Assembly (NCBI RefSeq): GCF_001949145.1
Contig: NW_019091361.1
Coordinates: forward strand, 1,900,866 to 1,964,865
Direction of reading: 5' to 3'
From: Acanthaster planci
Lineage: Eukaryota; Echinodermata; Asteroidea; Valvatida; Acanthasteridae
DNA: 64,000 nt
Shown here: positions 42,913 to 54,900 of the stretch, piece after piece
Position numbering within the stretch: position 1 is the stretch's first letter
Layout: every line of letters starts with the position of its first letter
Notes under the pieces: generated by a model
Told to the model about the DNA's origin: nothing
Seen by the model: only the letters and a program-made list of their open reading frames with translations
Database searches by the model: none
Position numbers and translations under genes: made by a program

Positions 42913-45900
42913 CTGTTGAAAAAGAGAAATAAAATAGCTGTCAATCCATCATTTTATATTCCATAAACTGCAACATTAACCTGTCTTAGCTGAAGGGAGG
43001 GTTAATATGCACCTACAAAGAAAATCACCTGCTTGAATCCCTAAATTGCCTACCACCCCAAAGAGGTACCAGGTATTTAACAACCATTCATAAATACCCC
43101 AGACAGTTTCCCTATTCAACAACTTGCAACTTGACTGTGTATTAACATTTGATAATGCCTGCTGAGAAGTGATAATGCCTGCTGCGTAAATCATGCGCTG
43201 GTACCTGGATACAAGATTGGTCAAGAATCTGTGTTCACGCGGCTTGCCACGCGCATGCCAAGTCCATATAAGCAGATTCTTTTGGGCAACTTGTACAAGG
43301 AATACATGTATGCCATAAAATGGATGGGGTGTTCGGCAAAATGACAGTAAAATTATAGAACAAAATCGTCAGAAATCCATCATTTATTGATTTTTTTTGA
43401 CACACTGACTGAAAAAGGTATTTATGAATGGAAATAAATATATGTATGTGCTTGGCGGGTCTTAAACTAATGTTTAGGACCGGCTCAGGAGACTGAAGGC
43501 AGATAATAGCCTCGCCTGCAGCTGGGGCATTTGTGGCATTCACTCTCCTGAGCCGGTCTTAAACGCACGTTAAGATCGGCCAAGCACGTTTGTCCCCTTA
43601 ACCATATGCTGCTGGGGAGTCCAGTTTTGGGCACATAGGATTTATACATGAAACTGGGGAGCCCGAAACCGGACAAAAGAGCTGGGCCTTGTAACAAAAG
43701 ATCGTTCTCGGAACTAAAGATAGAGCTGCTGGGAATTGCCAACATTTTATCAGTTGTCAATAGCGGAGGAAATCCATCATCATTTTGAGAGATTATACCA
43801 CTGTTTGTGGCAATCAGCACGAGCAGATTACAACTGAGGACAAAAACGCTCCAGCGATGAGCGATACATACCACTGCACACTAATCTGGCCCCCACTGAA
43901 AAGACGCCAGTAGCAAACTGTGCCAGTTTCGGGAACAAAAGAAAGTTACATAACACCACACAATTTGGGCTCTTTTTACAAGGCGGCAGACCTGGTTGAA
44001 ATACTCGGGCATCAACAGATGTTGTCTATCAGATTAGAGTAGTCACCACACAGTTATTCGTGTGGATGTAAACATCCAGTAAATGAAGCTATGACATTTT
44101 GAAGAATTTTGAAAAATGAAAATCTGGAAAATCTCCCGGTTTCACGTCATGCAACTTCAAACTCCACCTGGCAGCAAGTGGTTAATAAAGAGTAAAGTAT
44201 AGCTAAAATTAGGAACAGTGGAACAAAATTTTCCGTTTAAGATTCCGTTCTTTGTCAAATCATATTTTTGCCAACCTCTGGTCTACAATCTTGCCATGTT
44301 ACAAGTCTGAAGTCGCCTCACCTCCCCCATGTAATGCAACTGTCTGATCACGTCCTTGAGGTGCAGCTCGCTGGCCAGTGGGTTGATGTTTGTATGTACC
44401 ATCTCCTGAAACTGTGGCCACGTTAGGACAGGGAAAGACTGGCATTTGTCGCTCTTGCGCCACACCGGTAGGATGGACAGAACTGCCTCACACAGGACTG
44501 TCAGAGGAGGTTCGTGCTGACAGACAAGACGAAATGGATCTAATCTTAATCAAAAGCTCACAAACTAATTCCAACGGTTTGAATGAGTAGCCACGTCTCT
44601 GCGCTGCACCAAAAAAATGGGATACTTGTGGACATATTCTGCAAAGTGCTTTACTTTTACTTTTTCAGATATCTCTGCTATAATAAGACAGTGCTGGTGT
44701 GTTACAGTCAAATGCTTTCTGGTAGAAATTGTGAACCTAAAGTGTAACTTTATTTCTGTAGTCCAGTCCATCACAACTCACAACATCATGAGCTACTCAA
44801 ATGAATGTGAAAGATTCACAATAGTCCGTTTCCAAGAGTTTACAACGTGTTGGCCAATCACGACACCTGAATTTCGTCGACCCAATGCGCGTTTGGAAAG
44901 GGTCGACAAATTTTGCGCTTTGTGATTGGCCAACGCGTTGCAAACTCATAGAGGCGCACTGTTGTGAATTGCCCGTATTGTGAATTTATCATTGTTCATC
45001 CCGTCACTCGTGACTGGTCTTGTGAGTGGATTTGACTACAGCCCTGTGAACTCACTGGAATTTTATACAATGTACCAAATGAAAAACATGCCACAGACAA
45101 AGGCAAAAACACAGTAATACTCTTAAAAATTGATAGACCAATGATGGTTACCAATTGTATAAAAATAGAACTGCTGGAATATACAGGTGGCAGAGAAAAA
45201 TGTGTACACAGTCTCCAACTATGCATCCTTCTTGTGGATCTTGAATATTCTTTCAAAGAAACAATGTTCTTATGAATGTATACTAAGGGAGGAAAGCTTT
45301 CGAAGACAAAGCTGTATCACCTTGACGACAGAATTCCTCAGGTTAGACAAGTGCGTCCGCAGGAGCTTCATGTCCCTGGACTGGGAGTTGTTGGCATCGA
45401 CCACGAACAACATCTCACAGATATCAAAGAGACGGCCAAAGTTCTTCTTGATCTGATAGAGGACGATGTTTCCTTCCCCGCTGATGAGCTCTCCCGAGGG
45501 CAGCTTGGGGCAGGTGCGGAAGTCTGCATGCGTCGCCACCAGGGCAACCTTCATCTGTTGGCTGTACTTGCCACAGTGACCTAAAAAAATGCCAAATCGT
45601 ACACATGAGGAATTTGATTGACACATGGAAAATGTAAAGAGACTCCCTTTTTCTATCAAAATCTGTATTTGTGACTAAACTAACAGATATTACAGAGTTT
45701 TGACCACTCTAAAAGAATTCCGAAAAAGAAACATGACGTAACAACCGCCCACACGATGCATATACCCAAGTTTTTTGCATATGTTGCATAGTACAACCCT
45801 TTTTGAAACATAGTGGACACAACAGAGGGGCCACTTTCTGACATAAAACTTGACAAAATGCAAGAGTTTAGCCAAACCAATCAGTGCCCTCCTAATGTGT

Positions 45901-48900
45901 CCCCTATATGCCAACAGGCTTCTTCAAGGCTACAAAATTTTCATCAGAATGAAAACAAATTGGTAATTCCTTTGTATGGGTTTCTTCTGTAGAGCAGACA
46001 TGGTACTCCACTCTCCACCATTTTTCATTTCTACTACTGAGGGATACTTGCAGCGGTGTGCGTAAAGATCACAAACAAAGCAGGACACAAAACTGATAAA
46101 GACCTTGTCAGAGTTTGGGTTCACAATCTCGCAGTCTGGAGGAAACACAGCAAGCCTCCACAAAGGATCTAAACCCTGCATCGCCCCTCTCTCTCTTCCT
46201 AACTTGCGCCACGGATGTAACTGTGCACTCACCGATTGGTTCTGACACCGGTAACCTGGACTTGAGATAGTTCATCCAGTAGGTGACCTGAGATAGCTGA
46301 TCCTCAAATGAGTCATCCAGCCTGAAGACGATGAGATTAACGGCGCCGTCGTCGTCCATGAAGTGGCAGTAACTTGTGTGGTATGACTCGTAGCCAGAGA
46401 ACTCCATAACTGAAAACTCCCCCGCACCTTGACACATAGGAAAATTTACCCCTAAAATAACATGAATCCTGAAGACATTCCTTCATTTGAGAAGCATTGC
46501 ACAGTTGGACTACAAACCTCGCTGATGTGACTTCAGGCAAGTAGTTTTTTCAGTATAGGCTAGTGTACATTTCGGGAAATAAGAAAAACTAATGCCTTTT
46601 TACCAAGGTACTTGGTGGCCATTCTCAGAAAAACTCCCAGACAAGTTTTTCAAATGCTGACCATCATTATAACATCAGAAAACCTTTCAATAACAGATGG
46701 AGTGAGGGAAGAGTGAGGCTTCAGTTAGGACAGAGAACAGCCCTCCTGTAAAAATTAATTGCAACCTACAAGAAAGCCCACATCCCTACATTTCCTACCT
46801 GGTACGTTGACCTGTGACATCTCTATTCCCTTGGTGCCACTGTAGTCCTGCTCAGAACTGCTGGTGGAGCTGGACCTCCCTGTCAAGCTCTCTTTACTGG
46901 TGATGTATTTCTTGGTGGCCGAGCGACCGATGAGGGACAAGTTGGACTTGGAGCGACGGAAGAGGCCGCGGAGGTAGCCGCACTTCAGGGAGTCGATGAG
47001 GGTGCTCTTGCCCACTCCCTGGTGCCCAAAGATTTTCAAGCGGATCCGAGAGAGAGGTCCTGAGTTTGCACTTAGTTGGTGGACGTACACCTCTCTCATC
47101 TTTTCCTTTGAAATACAAAAAGATGGAGAGATACAATGTAGAAACCCTGTACATGCAAAGGCTGATTCAAGTAAATTAAAAGGGAAAATTTATCATCATA
47201 ACCGAGCCCCCAAAAGAACTGGACATTATGACGTTTGTGTAATGAGTGAAAATGCCCACTCTATTCCTTATTTATTCCCAACCTCTTGAGTTTTAAGTGA
47301 TAGGTACCTAACAGTATCATGTTTCCTAACTTAAGGAATGATTTTTGTCATAGACGGGTAATGAGTTATACATCCTCGGAATTACCCTTACTGTGAAAGA
47401 AAATTTGGCAATTATGGTGAAGACGTTTTAGTTGGTTAGACACCTACTTTACAATGTAAAGCTGAAGTGTGTGTGTCAACCAGTAAACCTGAGGCTAACC
47501 AAATCAAATACAACTTTGCGGTCTTTCTCATCATCTCACTTTCACTGCTGTTTTTGGAGCAACTTACCCCTTGCACCTGCTTGAACAGAAGTACCACATC
47601 CTCATGTCCCTCCAGAGATGCAATCTGTGAAGCCGTCAAACCATCCTGCAAAGGGCAACATTCAGAAAAATAAGTGCATTGGTCTAAGGTTTGATCCCAC
47701 TTGATACCCTCCCCCCCTGAAATCAGTGACCTATATGATCAATGATGCAAGACTGGTGATTGTGATTCCAGCTGAAAATCATCTCAAAATCAAGAAGCCC
47801 AGAGACAAACCCTTAACCTCTAATCTTGCAACTACTGACTGTCAGAGGATTATTTGATTGGGCGAATTGAAGGGAGAACTAATTTCTAAATTAGTCAAAC
47901 TGTACATATTTAACTCGTGGTTGATGTTGAACCAAAACACGGCTGTCGTTAGGTACCTTGTTCCTGTGCTCCAGCTTGCATCCAGAAAGGCACAGGTACC
48001 TGACTATTTCTATATGGCCATTCCTGGCAGCTACTTGAAGTGGTGACATTTCACTCTGTTTCAAGATGTAAACCAAAAAAAATAAATAATACTTATTAAT
48101 CAATCTCACACTCAAAGTGTCTCATGTTCTCTGAGTCTATATAGAGTCAACAGTCTTCAGGGTCTCTCAAGTATGAGAGAAAATGGCTCAAAGCTGTAAG
48201 CATACTCAGTAGACAACTCCACAATGCCAATGGTACAGAAAAAAACAAACAAAGCACTTCAGGTCTGGAAGTTGCAGACTTCAGGCTCCTCTGGGCCCTT
48301 GCCCTCCCCCCATCAGCATCAACATTATCCACTGCTCTTGTGATGCACCTCCCTTGCTGATACTGTGCCCCCTTCCCCTCAACCCCCGATGGTGGTGATG
48401 GGGCTGGGCTACTCACAAGAACTTTTACCTTATTCAATGTGTCTACACGGCTACCAGCGCAATGCAGTAACTCCAGGATGTGAAGGGATCCATCTTTGCT
48501 TGCTATGTGTAGAGGTGTGTCACCCAGCTGAAAAAAAAGTGAAATCTGAAGTTGTTCTGACCTTGATACATGCATTTCCCTAAAAGTTTTAGTTTCTTAG
48601 AGGAATTTGCAAATTTCTCACCATGGATTTTATTTGGCGAGATTTCCAAACTTTCCATAATTTTCTGCTAACAGAAGTGAACTGGAAATACTTGAACACA
48701 TTCACAAGACAGACGAACAATAAATAAACTGGTGCACACCTTGTCTTGCATGTTGACATTACAATTGCTCTCGCACAGGAACCTGACAATGCTGTAATGG
48801 TGTCTCCTGACGGCGTGGTGTAGTGCCGTCAGTCCCTGCTTGTCGGTGTTGTTCAGCTTGGCTCCAGCCTTGACCAGGATTGATACAATCTCCAGGTGAC

Positions 48901-51900
48901 CCCGAGCTGAGGCACAAAGGAGTGGCGTCTCACCGTCCTGTGGGCGGAAAATGTACACATACTGGTATGAGGGAGGCTCAAACTGAGATAGGAAAATGAT
49001 TGTTCAGTTGACAATTACTGTAATGCCTTTGGGGTGAGTAGATATGTCCCTGCAAATTCAGTGCCTCATGCAAAGCTAAAAGCTGATCCACAACATAAGG
49101 GGCATCTGGACTAATGATACCAAAAAAAACCCCCCAAACAATACAATGTACCTGTGACTCAAAAATACAACTGATGGAATTTATGAAAGCTCCATTTGAA
49201 ACACTGAACATCTTCTTCTGCTAATGAGTACCGGTTGCAGCACTTACCTAATTTTCCTAGACTATTCCTAATATTAAGTGCACATATTCCCTGTTATTTT
49301 TCTTTGTCTTGAACTTTTACGTGTTAAGTGGCAGTGCTGGCTACAAAACTGTAGGCAGTCAAATTCAAGAAGCAGGTTGTCACATGTTGAAAATGGTCAG
49401 GGGCCTGAGGCATCTGTGATGTAAAATCACTACATCAAATGACCGCTATAGAGACCAGTTCTGTGGACCCTGTTGTGTGTGTTATTTTTCCATCCAAATC
49501 GTTCTTTTGTTGAATAAATTTCCTTCCAAAATGTTGGGTACAATAGACAATTGGTTCATCAAGGATCATGGGCACCAGTGACAGCAACTGAGTTGAGAGA
49601 GGACAGGCGGTCATGTTCATCTTTCCTGGGATTGGACGACATTTATTCCCACCAATAGTTGAAAATTTGCCCACCTTATTTCTGAGGTCTAGGTCTGCAT
49701 GATGTGGCAGAGTTTCTGTACAATGCTGGTGTAGCCGTGCCAGGCCGAGATGTGCAGTGGAGTCTCCCCGTCCTCATCCTGGAGGTCTACGTTGATGCCC
49801 AGACTGCACAGGTGCTGGGCCGCCTCCACCTGGCCGTAACGAGAGGCCACATGGAGAGGCGTCTCCTTGATCTGAAGAGGTAAAGTTGAGGTGTGTAGAC
49901 GGAGACAGTGATTGCATTAAGTTAGATTAACTTAGAGTGGTTCAGTTTATCTTATTAGCAACTGCAGCCAGCGCAAGACTTATTTTTTCATCTGTCAGCC
50001 TAGACAAAACCATTCAAGATCTCAAATCAAAAACAGCTACAAAATATCTGTAACCAAAATTCGGTGACACAGTTAAACCTCACTACAATTCAGTTTCACA
50101 CTTAGTGTAAAACCATACATGAGTTTGTTTTTCTCTGTTGGGCAGACTTGATCCAAATGAAGCTAAATCGTAAAAGTCACCACTGCCATGGATGTAATGA
50201 TGTACAGAGACATAGCAGTAAAACAAAACAAAATGCAATATTTACAGTTCAATTACTTCTACATGTAAACCGCTTCATCAATGCTTGTTAGCTGTTCAGA
50301 ATTCATGGAAACTAATTTCGGCTACAGCTGGCAAAATCGTTGCACCTGTCCTAAGATGGAAGGAATATCTCTCAATGAGACTGTGTCTACATGTACCTCA
50401 CTCAGCAGCAAACATGGACAGGTGTATTTTGTGATCAAAAGTACACACATGCACAAAATTAACATATATGTATACACAGAAGTAACTTATGATCACACAG
50501 AGTTGAAATCCAACAGCGTAGCACCGCAGTACTCACAACTTATACACATTCTTATTTGAGCACTTTCCCCGTGTGTAGAAATCTTAATCAAAATGAAACG
50601 TGGCTCAATCCCAGGGCAATATCTGTACAAAATGTGTGACTATTCATACTTTGATGCATCAGAATCCACTTTCCTGGGCCAAAAGGCTCATCTGTGTATT
50701 TGTACTTAAAATACGTTTTGGATGCAGAGTCAGCATAGCCATAAACATGTCATAGCCATAGCCATGTCAGTCATGAAATTCGCACTCAAGGCTATCAATT
50801 AAGATACACTTGACTACAATCCCACTACCGTAAATGTCCACTATGTAAGTGTGCTTTCATTCATGCTTAGATGAGTAACCCAAGCTCGTGCTTTGACCCA
50901 TATACTGTCCATGTATTTGTACTTGCTTCATTAATAATACACATTTCATACTGGAACATATGTAGCTCTCCAATTCTTACCCATATTTGTCCTTATTTGT
51001 ATGCACGGTCATAAACACAGTTACCAAAACTTTAATCACTTCCGTCCAAGGCTCTGCACGGGTCACACACATGCCTCTGGTTGTACCTCTGCACTTTCTA
51101 TTTCTTGGCAATATTTCATCTAAAGAAGTATTCTGTCACAAAGTACATGCCTCCGACACTGAGCCATTAGCAAGTACAGACTACTCACCTTATTTTGTTC
51201 ATTGAGCGGACAGCCTTGGTCCTTTAAATATTCAATGACAGCAACTTGGCCCTGCCTCGCTGCCCAGTATATTGCATTGTCCCCGTGCTGCGAGTACAAA
51301 GAGAGATTCAAATTATACAAGACAACCAGCTGGGAGGAATACTTCACTGTATTCTGGTGGCGACTGGATGAGTGTCTCTTGACCTTTAAGATACTTTTTC
51401 GGATTGATGACTTCGGCATCAGCAAGTGATGACCTTTAACGTAGAGTAGGGAATTTCACAAACACTGAACCACCCACCTCCCAAAGAATTTACCCCAAAA
51501 ATAAACGTACATGTAAGTAGAGGGATGTGAGGATTAGATAGTAACAGCCATTGCAATAGCCAGATTGCAGGATTTTCTTCAACTTCAGATGAGCCGCTGA
51601 TGTGACACGTGTGTAAACTTGTCCTGTACGCATGAAATTTCACACAAAAATGTCAAAGCCCACTGAAATCCCTCGTAAAAAAATATTCCGAGAAGCTTCG
51701 TCTGCAGAACACCTACATGTATATATTACAAAACCAAGAGGAGAGATGTACATGCGCTGTAATTCCTTGTAAAAAAACAATTCAGGCATACGTACTTAAA
51801 TACATTCAGAGAATAACTATCCCCAGATTGGTTATGCTCTGTCTCGCGCAAAGGATAGAAAGCAAGCACCAAGGATAATTAGAAGAAACCAGACCGCCTG

Positions 51901-54900
51901 GCTGGAATTACTCCTCAAATATGTACCTAGGGTCAGTGTTTGCATCGGTCAAACATTTACCAGCCAGATCTGGCTTGAAGAAATTACACAGGAGTGCCCC
52001 TGGCACAAGATGTACAGCTGTTGGGGGGGGGGGGAGGGGAGGAGGGGTGGTGAGCACCAGAGGCAAAAACAGGAACAGCAAGGAAGGTAGGGGAGGAGAA
52101 ATTACAGCCAATTGAATTCCGTTACAAATTGGAATCTGGGGAGCGTGCATGCATAGCTCGGGTCTTAATCTGGCGGCAGCTTTCTTCTGAGAGTGCCCGA
52201 AGGTAAGAATGTTTGAATGCAAATCGGATAATATCAACACCAAGGGGGGAGTGTTCAAGTGTTCATCCCTGGCTATCTTTCCTGACAATGATGAATATGC
52301 ACTGGGTAACTTGTGATCACTGTTTTCAGGAACACATAGGTTTACAGCCCCCAAACACTGCCATTCTGTCACAGAGCGAGCATCTTTAACACAATTATAC
52401 GTGTAACTACTTAAGTAACTTTTGAATTTTAATGAAGTGTGGAGGACATTCAAATACAAGGAAAAACAAATTGGATTAAAACCAGGTGTAGTAGATGTCT
52501 ATGGACCCTGTAAATTTATTTCACATTTACATTTATTTTGTTGGTAATTCTTTTTCTTTATGTTCATGTCTGACAAATAAAAAAGATACTGCTATGTTTT
52601 CATTGACAAAATGTCTGATGTCAAGGGCACCAGTCTGAACTGTGTTAAATGTCTTGAGTTCCAGACAACCTCTCGCTACATCTGCCATGAGATTGGCTGA
52701 TTCATTCCCCCTAGTGGGATCATGCACTAAAGTACAATTCAATCTAACACACCGCCAAATGAGAATGGAGACACTGTAATGAAAAGCCATGAATATTGAT
52801 GGAGGTATGTTGGCGCGGCGTCTGCCGTGTGGGGAGAGATCTTGTACATTTTATGAAATAATGTCTACTTCAATGCCAAGACAAAACTGTACATGAAGGT
52901 GTAACAGTGAAAAGCTTTCAGGTGCATCAACACATCATGCTTTATGCAAATTGGCTTTTGCATGGATGAAATATTGAACTTGGGATAAATGTTCCAGTAG
53001 AGCTGAGGGGTGTGATGTGTCAACTGCACAAGGCAGGTGGTAGATAGGGAAGGGACTTTATTCATTTGTGAAAGTGCAAGCACTACATACATGTACGTTC
53101 AACCTGAAAACAAACAAAAGGGTTAACTCTCAGGAATGGGCTGAGAAAACTCTATGCTCCATTAAAAACTTATTTAACAGTCAATGTTTAACCCGGTCAG
53201 TTGCCAGGTAGGGTTTAATAAATGATTGGATACCAGTACGTAAGCAGGTGCCATTTCTCTGTTCTGCGCAATTGCCAAAGCTATAAAGTATCCTGACAAG
53301 CTAATTGAGCAAAAGCAAAAACTCAAACTTGGAGATCCTGATAATATTGGATTCTTGGTAGAATGCCAATATTGTTTTGCAAAGTCAACCAGCAATTGTA
53401 CGATCCCAACAAAGATTAAACTAAAGGTATTGGTGACACACATATTTCTGCACACCAGGACCCAACACTGTTTCACTTAAGAACTACCAAGGGATGCCAC
53501 AGATATGTTTGAGGATCGTTTTCAACAAAAAAGTTCTCCCTGGAGGATAACAATGAATATTTTTTGCATTCTCTACCTGTTTGTCTGCAATCTAAATGTA
53601 AAAACGGTAGCAGTGTGAAGTAGTTCTAACACTAGTGGTTAAAGACAAGCAGCAGCTGAGAGGAAGAAAGGACTGAAACACTTCAGAATTCTCACCTTAT
53701 CTTTGATATCAATCTTAGCTCCTTTGGTTAGAAGGTAATCAACAATGTCCAAGTGGCCTTGTCCTGAAGCCATGTGCAATGCAGTTTCCCCATGCTACAA
53801 GAAACATGGAAGAGAAAAACAAATTCCCCACTGAAAGGTATTCTTCTCACGTTGTCTCCAGAGCTGTAATCTGCAGAAAACTGTTTGTGTGCCGGTGGAA
53901 TTTCTGATCACGTTTGAATGAAAATGGTTCTTAAATGCAGTGCACATGTAGTATTATATTCCCTTTGGTGCCGATGAGGATGGAGTGACTTGAATAATTC
54001 AAAGTGTGCAACAGGGCCTACAATACATGCATATTCATATTCATGATAATTGCAAGATTTGTAATGTGCTTTCCACAACGTTTCAAAGCGCCATTATTAT
54101 CCCTGCACATTGGGCTCACACATCATATGAACGTTCCTGAAATCATTCCAGCCCCCGGGGGAGTATACTAGCCCAGTGCTGCCATTTCTGCGTAAACGGC
54201 TAAACATAACCATGTCTCCCCTCACAGGTACCCATTTACTCCTGGGTGGAGAGAGGCACATACATGTAGGAGTGACTTGCCCAGGATCAAAACATGCTGC
54301 CACCAGCTGGATTCGAACCCTTGACCCTATGATCAGAAGCTACAAACTCTAACCACTAGGCCACATGCCCCCCAAGGGTACATGTATGTACCCTCAGGTT
54401 ACATTTACTTTCAGTCCATTTCCTCTAAATCAACCTACCTTGTACTGGGTATGTTTTTTGCGATCCCTAAACACAAACATGTTTGTGACATGAAAACAAT
54501 AACCAAAAAACATGTTAAGGTGCGTGGCCTGCAAAAACCCAGAACCAGCCACAGGTCCATCAGTTTATTTGAGAGTGGACATAAGGTCCTACTCAGCCTT
54601 TGACTGACCGCGGTGAGTTGTTTCGTATAAACTTTAATCCGTTTGAACAGGCTTATTCAGGTTTTCCCTTGCCTAACAACATCTTGTCCCATTTCTTGCC
54701 GAGATCGACAAAGTCTGTATGGTCTTATTCATATACAGTCGTCTTTCTCATAATGGCATACTACTACAGACGGTATAAATCTCCTCCATTTCGCGCCAAT
54801 AACTTACAACGTTTAACATAACGCGAGATGTGTCTTAGGCTGAGTAGGACCTTGTGTCCACTCTCAAATAAACAGGTGCATGGTCTGCAAAAACGCAAAA

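Noticed and set aside
54290-54373. Functional tRNA gene (A and B boxes)
   Set aside because: No closed acceptor stem or anticodon arm can be drawn, and the sequence continues into a SINE body.
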